A stretch of DNA of 6,836 bases, taken from assembly GCA_051001995.1 (NCBI GenBank), contig JBPCMT010000018.1, positions 1-6,836 on the forward strand, read 5' to 3'. Below, piece after piece: positions 1 to 6,265 of the stretch; within the stretch, counting starts at the first letter, position 1; each line of letters starts with the position of its first letter. Under the pieces are notes generated by a model. That model was given only the letters and a program-made list of their open reading frames with translations, did not search any database and had not been told where the DNA came from. The position numbers and the translations under genes are program-made. Source of the stretch: CAWEHQ01 sp051001995. Lineage in GTDB: Bacteria > Actinomycetota > Thermoleophilia > Solirubrobacterales > Thermoleophilaceae.

Positions 1-127
1 CGGTCGACCCGTTGTCCACCACGATCACCTCGAAGTCCCCGGCGGGACATTCCTGCTCGAGCACGCGGGCCACGGTGGTCTCCAGCGTCGCCCTGCGGTT
101 GCGCGTCGGTATTACGACCGAGATCAC
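1..127 (-). CDS. Family 2 glycosyltransferase, N-terminal part (cut by window edge)
   Basis: Reading leftward from a GTG at 127-125, 42 codons remain open to the window edge. The product begins with a hydrophobic first beta strand and the family 2 glycosyltransferase signature ISVVIPTRNR (residues 2-11). A helix follows, then a second strand ending in VIVVDNGST (residues 34-42), which is the nucleotide-sugar binding D-x-(G/S)-S of the GT-A fold. The DxD metal site and acceptor region lie outside the window, so the sugar and acceptor cannot be named. The reading frame is closed upstream by the TGA that also ends rel, and no ATG, GTG or TTG lies between, so GTG 127 is the only ordinary start. 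No Shine-Dalgarno sequence precedes it. The gap to rel is 33 nt, so co-transcription is possible. A role in surface polysaccharide or glycolipid synthesis is inferred from the family only. Confidence 0.88.
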   Translation of the reverse strand, partial: MISVVIPTRNRRATLETTVARVLEQECPAGDFEVIVVDNGST

Positions 128-160
128 AGCGATCGAGGCTAACGCGCCGCCAGGCCGCGC

Positions 161-2545
161 TCAGCCGGTCGGCGTCACGCGGTAGGCGTCGAAGACCGAC
201 TCGATGTTCCGGAGCCGCTGCACGCACGACTTGAGCGCGGTCCTGTCCCCCACCTCGACCACGAAGCGGTCCTTGACCATCGGGTGGTCGACCGTGCAGC
301 GGGCCTCGAGGATGTTGACGCCCGACTCCGAGAACGCCTTCGAGAGGTCCTCGAGCAGGCGCGGACGGTCCCAGGCGTCGACCTGGAGCTCCACGCGGAA
401 CGAGGTGGCGCCCTCCCCCTCCCACCCCACGTCGACGAAGCGCTCCGGGTTGCGCATCAGCGCCTTGGCGTTCGAGCAGTGCTCGTGGTGGATCGTGATT
501 CCCTTGCCGAGCGAGATGTAGCCCACGATCTCGTCGCCGGGCACCGGCCGGCAGCACTTGGCAAGCCGCAGCATCACGTCGTCGGCACCCTCGACCTTGA
601 TGCCGTAGTTGGTCGAGGACGCCGTCTGCTTGGCCTGCTCGCCCTTCTTCTTCGCGATCAGGTCCTCAGCCGCGCCGCGCGGCGCCACCGCCGCCTCGCC
701 CTGCTTGAGACGCTGGAGCAGCTTGTTCGTCACGACCTGCGCCGAGATCTTCGACTGGCCGAGCGCGATGTAGAAGTCCTCGCCCTTCTTGAAGCCCATC
801 TCGCGGATCACGTCGGCGAGCAGCGGCGAGCCCGTCATCTTCTGGGGCGGCAGCCCCTGGCGCTTGAGGCTGTCGGCGAGCTGCTCGCGCCCGTGGCGCT
901 CGGAGTCCTCGCGCCGCTCGCGCTTGAACCAGGCGCGGATCTTCGACTGCGCGCGCGTCGTCTTGGCGAGCGACAGCCAGTCGCGCGAGGGGCCGCGCTC
1001 CTTCTTCGACGTCAGGACCTCGCAGATCTCACCGGAGCGCAGCTGATAGTGCAGCGGGACGATCTTGCCGTTGACCTTCGCGCCGACGCAGCGGTGGCCG
1101 ACGTCGGTGTGGACCTCGTAGGCGAAGTCGAGCGGCGTCGCTCCGGCGGCGAGCGACTTGACCTCGCCCTTGGGCGTGAAGACGAAGACCTCGTCCTCGA
1201 ACAGGTCGACCTTGAGCCCCTCCACGAACTCCTGCGGGTCGGCGAGCTCCTTCTGCCAGTCGAGCAGGTGCTTGAGCCACTCGACGCGGTCCTCGACGGT
1301 CTGATCGCCGTTCTTGTAGAGCCAGTGCGCCGCCACGCCGTACTCGGCGGTGTCGTGCATCTCGCGCGTGCGGATCTGGATCTCGAGCGGACGGCCCTCG
1401 GGCCCGATCACCGTCGTATGAAGCGCCTGGTACATGTTGAACTTGGGCATCGCGACCCAGTCCTTGAAGCGTCCGGGGAGCGGCTTCCACAGCGAGTGGA
1501 TCACGCCGATCGTGCCGTAGCAGTCCTTCACCGAGTCCACGATCACGCGCATGGCGGTGAGATCGTAGATTTCGTTGAACTCCCGCCCCTTGCGGTTCAT
1601 CTTCACGTAGATCGAGTAGAAGTGCTTGGCGCGGCCGGAGATCTCCGCCTCGATGTCCACCGCCCCGAGCTCCTTCTCCAGGTAGCCGCCGGCGCGCGAG
1701 ACGTACTCCTCGCGCTCGCGCCGCTGCTGGTTGACGAGGCCCTTGATCTCCTTGTACTTGCGCGGGTGCAGCGTGGCGAACGACAGGTCCTCGAGCTCCC
1801 ACTTGATCGCGTGGATCCCGAGCCGGTGGGCGAGCGGGGCGAAGATCTCGAGCGTCTCCTTCGCCTTCTCCTGCTGCTTCTGCTTGGGCATCCCGGCGAT
1901 CGTCCGCATGTTGTGCAGGCGGTCGGCGAGCTTGATCAGGACGACCCGGATGTCCTGGGCCATCGCCACGATCATCTTGCGGTAGTTCTCGGCCTGGCGA
2001 TCGTCGCGGCTCGAGAACGTGATCCCGGTGAGCTTCGTCACCCCGTCCACCAGGCTCGCGACCTCCGCGCCGAACTCGGCCTCGACCTCGTCGAGCGAGA
2101 CGCTCGTGTCCTCGACCGTGTCGTGGAGGAGGGCGGCGCAGAGCGTCTGCGAGTCGAGGCGCAGGTTGGCGCAGATCTTCGCGACGTCGACCGGGTGGGT
2201 GATGAAGTCCTCGCCCGTGCGCCGGCGCTGGTCGGCGTGGCGGTCGAAGGCGAAGACGAATGCGCGCTCGATCAGGTCGCGGTCGATGCCGGGCCCGGTG
2301 GCAGAGTGCTCGGAGACGACGGCGAGCAGGTCGTCGAGGAGCGCGCGCGCCTCGGCGTCCAGCGCCGGCCGCTCGGCGACCGCGGTCGTCTCCGCCCGCG
2401 GCTTCTGACGGCGAGCCTTCGCCGGTTGCGTGCCGTCACCCTTCGCGCCTCCCGACCCCCCTCCCGCGGCGGAGGATTTCGCCCCCTTGCGGCGGCCCTT
2501 GGCCTGCGCGCCGCGCTCGGACGGCCTCTTTGAGACCTTTGCCAC
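161..2545 (-). CDS. rel: Bifunctional (p)ppGpp synthetase/hydrolase (RelA/SpoT family)
   Basis: This 794-residue cytoplasmic enzyme makes (p)ppGpp from ATP plus GDP/GTP and hydrolyses it, setting the stringent response. Residues 1-60 are a low-complexity, Lys/Arg/Ala/Gly-rich extension. The HD hydrolase domain (about 90-230) keeps its metal ligands: H117 of the THP motif, H141-D142 in HDTVEDT, and D208 in KLADRLHNMR. Hydrolase activity is therefore expected. The synthetase domain (about 300-410) has Y327-D328 (EIYDL), the RFKD motif at 359-362 and E388 of EIQIRT. RxKD is the form known from bifunctional enzymes, as opposed to ExDD in RelA-only enzymes. TGS spans about 449-512, the zinc-finger region has C664, C665, H686 and C690, and ACT spans about 715-790. 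Length and domain order are normal apart from the N-terminal extension. The start is GTG 2545. A -10-like TAGAAT ends six bases upstream, so the message may be leaderless. The GAGG one base before GTG is too close to act normally. The gene diverges from the sulfotransferase and is followed by a glycosyltransferase. Confidence 0.97.
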   Translation of the reverse strand: MAKVSKRPSERGAQAKGRRKGAKSSAAGGGSGGAKGDGTQPAKARRQKPRAETTAVAERPALDAEARALLDDLLAVVSEHSATGPGIDRDLIERAFVFAFDRHADQRRRTGEDFITHPVDVAKICANLRLDSQTLCAALLHDTVEDTSVSLDEVEAEFGAEVASLVDGVTKLTGITFSSRDDRQAENYRKMIVAMAQDIRVVLIKLADRLHNMRTIAGMPKQKQQEKAKETLEIFAPLAHRLGIHAIKWELEDLSFATLHPRKYKEIKGLVNQQRREREEYVSRAGGYLEKELGAVDIEAEISGRAKHFYSIYVKMNRKGREFNEIYDLTAMRVIVDSVKDCYGTIGVIHSLWKPLPGRFKDWVAMPKFNMYQALHTTVIGPEGRPLEIQIRTREMHDTAEYGVAAHWLYKNGDQTVEDRVEWLKHLLDWQKELADPQEFVEGLKVDLFEDEVFVFTPKGEVKSLAAGATPLDFAYEVHTDVGHRCVGAKVNGKIVPLHYQLRSGEICEVLTSKKERGPSRDWLSLAKTTRAQSKIRAWFKRERREDSERHGREQLADSLKRQGLPPQKMTGSPLLADVIREMGFKKGEDFYIALGQSKISAQVVTNKLLQRLKQGEAAVAPRGAAEDLIAKKKGEQAKQTASSTNYGIKVEGADDVMLRLAKCCRPVPGDEIVGYISLGKGITIHHEHCSNAKALMRNPERFVDVGWEGEGATSFRVELQVDAWDRPRLLEDLSKAFSESGVNILEARCTVDHPMVKDRFVVEVGDRTALKSCVQRLRNIESVFDAYRVTPTG

Positions 2546-2551
2546 GCCTCG

Positions 2552-2580
2552 ATTCTAGTGCCGGGGGAGGCCGCGTTCGA
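2552..2580 (-). promoter_or_regulatory. Probable rel promoter, giving a leaderless or near-leaderless mRNA
   Basis: On the minus strand, TAGAAT (2557-2552) fits the actinobacterial TAnnnT -10 pattern and matches 4 of 6 bases of TATAAT. TCGAAC (2580-2575) lies 17 nt upstream and matches the -35 consensus TTGACA at only three positions. Six bases separate the -10 from the rel GTG at 2545, so transcription starting 6-8 bases after the -10 would begin on or next to the start codon. The -10 is seen directly; the -35 is weak and the transcription start is inferred. Confidence 0.42.
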
Positions 2581-2630
2581 CGCCTCGGCCACCCCGAGAG
2601 GACGAGATCGAGGCCGTTAACCTTCGCCGC

Positions 2631-2774
2631 CTGCCCGACTCGACGACAGCCCCCGCGCGGCCGCACGCCGCCAGCTCGGATGGCGGCGCCCCGAGCGACA
2701 CCGCCTCCCCGGCCTCCGGCCGTCAGGCGTCCAGCGCGCTCGCGAAGCCGGGCACCGGCGCGCTCCCGAACCTT
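2631..2774 (+). other. In-frame coding-like extension upstream of the sulfotransferase GTG
   Basis: The sulfotransferase frame stays open back to a TAG at 2556-2558, but no ATG, GTG or TTG occurs in it before GTG 2775. The 48 codons from CTG 2631 to 2774 end in G or C in 44 cases by hand count, as do the window's real genes. The preceding 24 codons (2559-2630) do so in 18 of 24. The encoded stretch is rich in Ala, Ser, Pro, Gly and Asp and ends in ALPNL, which completes the first beta strand of the sulfotransferase fold. A TAnnnT hexamer (TAACCT, 2618-2623) ends seven bases before CTG 2631. I infer that translation starts upstream of 2775, possibly at CTG 2631. The alternatives are an undetected sequencing indel or a true start at 2775 with this stretch non-coding. 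Confidence 0.4.
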
Positions 2775-3560
2775 GTGATCCTCGGTGCCCAGAAGTGCGG
2801 CACGACGGCGCTGCACTACTACCTCGTACAGCACCCGCAGGTCTCGATGTCCCAGCCCAAGGAGCTCAATTTTTTCATCGAGGAGCTCAACTGGAAGAAG
2901 GGCGTGGACTGGTACCGCGGCCACTTCGATCCCGAGGCGAGGATCCGCGGCGAGTCCTCGCCGGACTACACCGCCCACCCCTGGTATCCCGGCGTACCCG
3001 AGCGGATGCACGCGTTGATTCCCGACGCCAAGCTGATCTTCGTGGTACGTGACCCGGTGGAGCGCATCCGCGCCCAGTGGATCCACAACTACTCGAACCG
3101 GGCACAGGACAAGCCGCTCGCGCCCGCCGTAGTCGAGCCGGGATCGACCTACATCCCGCGCAGCAGCTACGCGATGCAGCTCGAGCGCTTCCTCGAGCAT
3201 TACCCCCTGTCCCAGATCCTCATCCTCGACCAGGACGAGCTGCTCGGGCGCCGTCGCGAGTCGCTGCGCTGGGTATTCCGCTTCCTGGGGATCGACGACG
3301 GGTTCTGGCACCGGCGCTTCAAGTCGCTCAGCCTCGAGACCGCGAATCGCCGCCGCCGGACGCCGCTCGGCGCCTTCCTGGCCGACCGGCTGCCGCCGCG
3401 GCTTTGGCGGCGCGTGCGCGACCGCCCGCCGTTCTCGTACCCATTCGAGCACACCGAGATGGACGATGGGCTCCGCGCCGAGCTCGCCGCGGCGCTCGGC
3501 CCCGACCTCGCCCGTTTCCGCGAGCTCACCGGCCGGCGCTTCGCGAGCTGGTCCGTCTAG
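2775..3560 (+). CDS. PAPS-dependent sulfotransferase (Sulfotransfer family)
   Basis: Members transfer a sulfuryl group from 3'-phosphoadenylyl sulfate to a hydroxyl or amine of a carbohydrate, lipid or small molecule. Numbered from GTG 2775 (261 residues), the 5'-phosphosulfate loop is GAQKCGTTAL (4-13), with Lys7 the conserved loop lysine. PKELNFF (28-34) and GESSPDYT (59-66) are further family blocks. The 3'-phosphate site is VRDPVERIRAQW (91-102), with Arg92 present but Ala100 where Ser is usual. ILILDQDEL (148-156) and FRFLGID (168-174) match the typical C-terminal half. GTG 2775 is the first ordinary start but would cut off two residues of the first strand, and it has no ribosome binding site. 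The frame is coding-like upstream, so the true protein is probably longer by up to about 48 residues. No signal peptide or membrane segment is seen, so it is probably cytosolic. It is the only plus-strand gene, divergent from rel and convergent with recJ, whose stop it overlaps. The acceptor is unknown; the nearby glycosyltransferase hints at a glycan or glycolipid. Confidence 0.9.
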   Translation: MILGAQKCGTTALHYYLVQHPQVSMSQPKELNFFIEELNWKKGVDWYRGHFDPEARIRGESSPDYTAHPWYPGVPERMHALIPDAKLIFVVRDPVERIRAQWIHNYSNRAQDKPLAPAVVEPGSTYIPRSSYAMQLERFLEHYPLSQILILDQDELLGRRRESLRWVFRFLGIDDGFWHRRFKSLSLETANRRRRTPLGAFLADRLPPRLWRRVRDRPPFSYPFEHTEMDDGLRAELAAALGPDLARFRELTGRRFASWSV

Positions 3561-6076
3561 CGGGTCGCGGCCGCGGCGCTCCCGGCGGCCGGGAGGGCGT
3601 GCGCGGCCGGCCGGCGTCCGGCCTCCCCGGCGAGGTAGCGCTCGCCCTCCGCCAGCCGGCGCAGGTAGGCGCGGTGGGAGGCCGAGCGCTCGAGCGAGGT
3701 TCGCTTGGCCTCGAGGGCGCGGCAGGAGCGGCTCTCGTAGCGAGCGAGCCCCAGCTCGGCGAGAACGCGCACGATCCGTCCGCAGACGGCTCCCGGCCGC
3801 GGATATGGGCCGTCGCCGACGAGCAGCGCCCGGAGGTCGTCGCCGGCGGCCGAGCCGGCATCTCGCAGCCGGCGATAGACCTCGACCATCGCCGATCGGA
3901 GGTCGAGGCCGGCGCGCGCGACGTGCAGGGCGAACTCGACCTCGGCGGGGCCCCAGGCAAGATGGATGTATCCGGGCGCGCCGACAGCGCCCAGGTCTGC
4001 GGCCGTCACCGGCGGGTCGAGGGCTACCACGTGGGCGAATGGCTCGGCCAGAGCGGGGTCGTTCAAGAGCGACGACCACGCCACGATCGGGAGCGTGCGC
4101 GTCCCTGCCTCGCCCTCGCCGGGCTCGAGCGCCGGCCGGGCGAGCCCGCCCAGGAGCCGCTCGAGGGTGGCGCGGCGGCGATCGACGTCGGCGCAGACGA
4201 GCAGGACCGGCTCGCCGCTTGAGAGCAGCTCGCCGGCGAGGGCCGCGATCCCCTCGCCGCGGCGATCGCGGAGCGCCCGCGGCGAGTCCAAGGGCGGCTC
4301 CGGGGAGCTCACGTCGAGGTCGACGGCCAGCTCGCGCTCCAGCTCGTCCCAGAACGGCTCAGCTCCCACGGGGGCGCAGGATCCGGCCTCGACCGGGCAG
4401 ATCGCCTCGAGCACGACGCGTGCCTCGACTCGGCCCCTCCATTCGTTCAGCTCGAGCCGCACCGCGGCGTCGCACGGCTCTGCCCCCACGAGCCTGAGCG
4501 CCGCGGGCGTGCGGCGGAACGCCACCGCCTCCGCCCGCGACCCCGAGCTCTGGAGCGTGAAGCGGGCGTGCTGGGACTCGTCGCCCATCCCGCGGACGTT
4601 CGCGCACTGGGCTCCCGGCACCAGCAGGACCGGCGCGCGGTTGCCGTGACCGAAGGGCGCCAGGCGGCGGAGCTCCTCGGCGAGGCCGAGGCCGAGCGAC
4701 GCCCCCGACACGACAGCGTCGGCCTCTGCGACCGGCACGAGGTCACGGGGAGAGAGCGATCCGGCCGCGTGCCGGGCGAGGTCGCGCCGGAACGCGTCGA
4801 CGCGATCGGCCTCGATCTCCAGGCCGGCGGCCGCGCGGTGGCCGCCGAACCGCCGCAGGTGGCCGGAGCACGCGGCGAGCCCGGCGTGGAGGTCGTACGC
4901 GGGGATGCTGCGACCCGAGCCGCGACCGCCGTGAGCGTCGAGCGCGATCAGCACGCACGGCCGGTGGTAGCGCTCCGCCAACCGCGAGGCCACGATTCCG
5001 ACGACGCCGGGATGCCAGCCCTCGCCCGCGATGACGTACAGCGGCGCGTCGGCCTGCTCGCTGCGGGCGGCCTCGGCGGCGAACAGGATCCGCGTCTCGA
5101 CGTCGCGGCGCTCGGCGTTGAGGAGGCTCAGCTCCTCGGCCACCTCGGCGGCGCGGTCCTCGTCGTCGGTGAGGAGCAGCTCCAGGGCGGCGTCGGCTCG
5201 GCGCAGCCGGCCCGCCGCGTTCAGCCGCGGGCCGATGCGAAAGCCGACGGCCCGCTCGTCCACGGCACCGGGCTCGAGCGACGCGGCGCCCATCAGCGCC
5301 CGGAGCCCGGGCCTACGGGTCCGCGCGAGGGCGGCGAGCCCCTCTCGCGCGAGCGTCCGGTTCTCGCCCCGCAGCGGCACGAGATCGCAGACCGTTGCGA
5401 GCGCGACGAGCTCGAGCTCGCGGTCGCCCGCCGGCTCCAGCCCGGCCATGGACCGCAGCGCCGCGGACAGCTTGTGGGCCACCCCCGCCGCGCAGAGACC
5501 GTCGAAGGGGTAGGAGCCGAGGCCTGGGTGGACCACCGGGCAGTCCGGCAGGCGCTCGCCCGGCCGATGGTGATCGGTGACCACCACGTCGAGCCCGTGG
5601 GAGCGTGCGGCGTCCACCTCCGCTACCGAGGTGATCCCGCAGTCCACGGTCACGAGCAGGCCGGCGCCCGAGGCTGCGATTCGCTCCACCGTGGCCTCGG
5701 ACAATCCGTATCCCGCGAGCCGATCCGGAAGGTGCCACGCGGGGTCGGCGCCGATCGCTCGCAGGGCCTCGACGAGGATCGCCGTTGAAGACACGCCGTC
5801 CACGTCGTAGTCGCCGTGGACCACGATCCGGCTGCCGCGGCGTACGTGCTCCAGGATCACGTCGCAGGCGGCCACCATGTCGGCGAGGAGCCACGGATCG
5901 TGACGCTCGTCGGCCGCGAGGAACCGGCTCGCCTCGGCGGGGGTCAGGCAGCCGCGGCGGGCGAGGATCGAGGCGACCGTGGGTGAGAGAGCCAGCTCAC
6001 GGGCGATCGCGTCGGCGGCGTCGATCGAGTACGGCCTGGCGGCCCAGCGCGCGGCGGATACGGACATCGGCGGCAT
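3557..6076 (-). CDS. recJ: Single-stranded-DNA-specific exonuclease RecJ, long form
   Basis: RecJ degrades single-stranded DNA 5' to 3' in recombination, mismatch and excision repair. The 839-residue product has the DHH motifs: HGDYDVDG (87-94; Asp89, Asp91, Asp93), VTVDCGI (142-148; Asp145), TDHH (167-170) and TVCDLVPL (228-235; Asp231). IGPRLNAAGR (281-290) follows. DHHA1 then has GEGWHPGVVGIVASRL (351-366), GRGSGRS (384-390) and FGGHRAAAGLE (410-420). An OB-type domain begins at LAPFGHGN (472-479). All catalytic metal ligands are present. Residues from about 565 to 839 exceed the roughly 580-residue E. coli form. Their pattern (VALDPP, then YIHLAWG, a Y-RRL helix, LAELGLARYE and a K-x3-LE-S segment) resembles the C-terminal domain of long Firmicutes RecJ, an inference by eye. 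The last 15 residues are Ala-rich. The start is ATG 6076, with a weak purine stretch (GAAAG) upstream; ATG 6067 (residue 4) is an alternative. The stop overlaps that of the sulfotransferase. Confidence 0.96.
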   Translation of the reverse strand: MPPMSVSAARWAARPYSIDAADAIARELALSPTVASILARRGCLTPAEASRFLAADERHDPWLLADMVAACDVILEHVRRGSRIVVHGDYDVDGVSSTAILVEALRAIGADPAWHLPDRLAGYGLSEATVERIAASGAGLLVTVDCGITSVAEVDAARSHGLDVVVTDHHRPGERLPDCPVVHPGLGSYPFDGLCAAGVAHKLSAALRSMAGLEPAGDRELELVALATVCDLVPLRGENRTLAREGLAALARTRRPGLRALMGAASLEPGAVDERAVGFRIGPRLNAAGRLRRADAALELLLTDDEDRAAEVAEELSLLNAERRDVETRILFAAEAARSEQADAPLYVIAGEGWHPGVVGIVASRLAERYHRPCVLIALDAHGGRGSGRSIPAYDLHAGLAACSGHLRRFGGHRAAAGLEIEADRVDAFRRDLARHAAGSLSPRDLVPVAEADAVVSGASLGLGLAEELRRLAPFGHGNRAPVLLVPGAQCANVRGMGDESQHARFTLQSSGSRAEAVAFRRTPAALRLVGAEPCDAAVRLELNEWRGRVEARVVLEAICPVEAGSCAPVGAEPFWDELERELAVDLDVSSPEPPLDSPRALRDRRGEGIAALAGELLSSGEPVLLVCADVDRRRATLERLLGGLARPALEPGEGEAGTRTLPIVAWSSLLNDPALAEPFAHVVALDPPVTAADLGAVGAPGYIHLAWGPAEVEFALHVARAGLDLRSAMVEVYRRLRDAGSAAGDDLRALLVGDGPYPRPGAVCGRIVRVLAELGLARYESRSCRALEAKRTSLERSASHRAYLRRLAEGERYLAGEAGRRPAAHALPAAGSAAAATR
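3579..3595 (+). terminator. GC hairpin after the sulfotransferase stop, inside the recJ 3' end
   Basis: CTCCCGG (3579-3585), a CGG loop and CCGGGAG (3589-3595) form a perfect 7-bp stem starting 19 nt after the sulfotransferase TAG. No T-run follows, so it would be a U-less hairpin terminator of the kind proposed in high-GC actinobacteria. It lies inside the Ala-rich tail codons of recJ. In such GC-rich DNA a stem like this can arise by chance. Confidence 0.28.
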
Positions 6077-6114
6077 TCTGCTTTCGGGGGGCGACGGAAC
6101 CGCGCCGGCGCGAC

Positions 6115-6138
6115 CTCGCCCCCTCGCCCCCCTCGCCC
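6115..6138 (-). repeat. Three imperfect CTCGCCC tandem units, G-rich on the recJ sense strand
   Basis: On the plus strand the units are 8, 9 and 7 bases (6115-6122, 6123-6131, 6132-6138), each starting CTCGCCC. On the recJ sense strand this gives three runs of three or more G separated by CGA, 39-62 nt upstream of the recJ start. The fourth run needed for an ordinary G-quadruplex is only GG here, so folding is uncertain. It sits in the probable recJ leader or promoter region. Confidence 0.55.
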
Positions 6139-6160
6139 GTGCGGCTCGGTTCGCCTACGA

Positions 6161-6201
6161 GAGATGGTCAGCAGAGATGCTCAGCCTTGCTGACCATTCT
6201 C
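6161..6201. repeat. Two tandem 13-mers followed by an inverted copy (operator- or hairpin-like)
   Basis: GAGATGGTCAGCA (6161-6173) is followed directly by GAGATGCTCAGCC (6174-6186), matching at 11 of 13 bases. Next comes TGCTGACCAT (6188-6197), the exact reverse complement of 6164-6173. With one bulged T at 6198 the long stem extends three more pairs to 6201. Competing small hairpins exist: AGCA-GAGA-TGCT (6170-6181) and TCAGC-CTT-GCTGA (6181-6193). The block lies 85-125 nt upstream of the recJ start and 65 nt beyond the stop of the small membrane gene. It could bind a regulator of recJ or act as a 3'-end or attenuator structure; the sequence does not decide between these. Confidence 0.6.
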
Positions 6202-6217
6202 CAGGAAGCACCGACCT

Positions 6218-6234
6218 CGACCCCAGGCGGGTCG
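6218..6234 (-). terminator. GC-rich hairpin after the small membrane protein gene
   Basis: CGACCC (6218-6223), a five-base loop and GGGTCG (6229-6234) make a perfect 6-bp stem beginning 31 nt past the TGA of the upstream minus-strand gene. There is no T-run after it on the minus strand. It is a possible U-less terminator separating that operon from recJ, but the stem is short for a GC-rich genome. Confidence 0.25.
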
Positions 6235-6265
6235 CCGGGGTGGGTGAGCCGGTCGTTGGCGCCGG

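Noticed and set aside
284..2533. 749-codon open frame on the plus strand opposite rel
   Set aside because: It mirrors the rel codons and stays open only because of GC-rich third positions. The product is Leu/Arg/Asp/Val-rich low complexity with no recognisable fold, while the rel strand encodes a complete conserved enzyme.
2680..2778. Short ATG frame (32 codons) whose TGA overlaps the sulfotransferase GTG 2775, as a coupled leader peptide
   Set aside because: It lacks a ribosome binding site and 9 of its 32 codons end in A or T, against 3 of 32 in the sulfotransferase frame over the same stretch. The overlap is probably chance.
3567..3576. GCGGCCGC/CCGCGG palindromes near the recJ stop
   Set aside because: Such GC palindromes are expected at high frequency in this composition and lie within Ala-rich codons.
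2436..4079. 547-codon minus-strand open frame spanning the rel start, the sulfotransferase and the recJ 3' end
   Set aside because: It crosses three genes with independent strong evidence and has an Arg/Pro/Gly-rich, domain-free product.
4568..5788. 406-codon plus-strand open frame opposite recJ, plus similar ones at 3077-4222 and 3466-4497
   Set aside because: These are shadows of recJ and the sulfotransferase, Arg/Ala/Gly/Pro-rich with no domain motif. The true frames show catalytic motifs in order.
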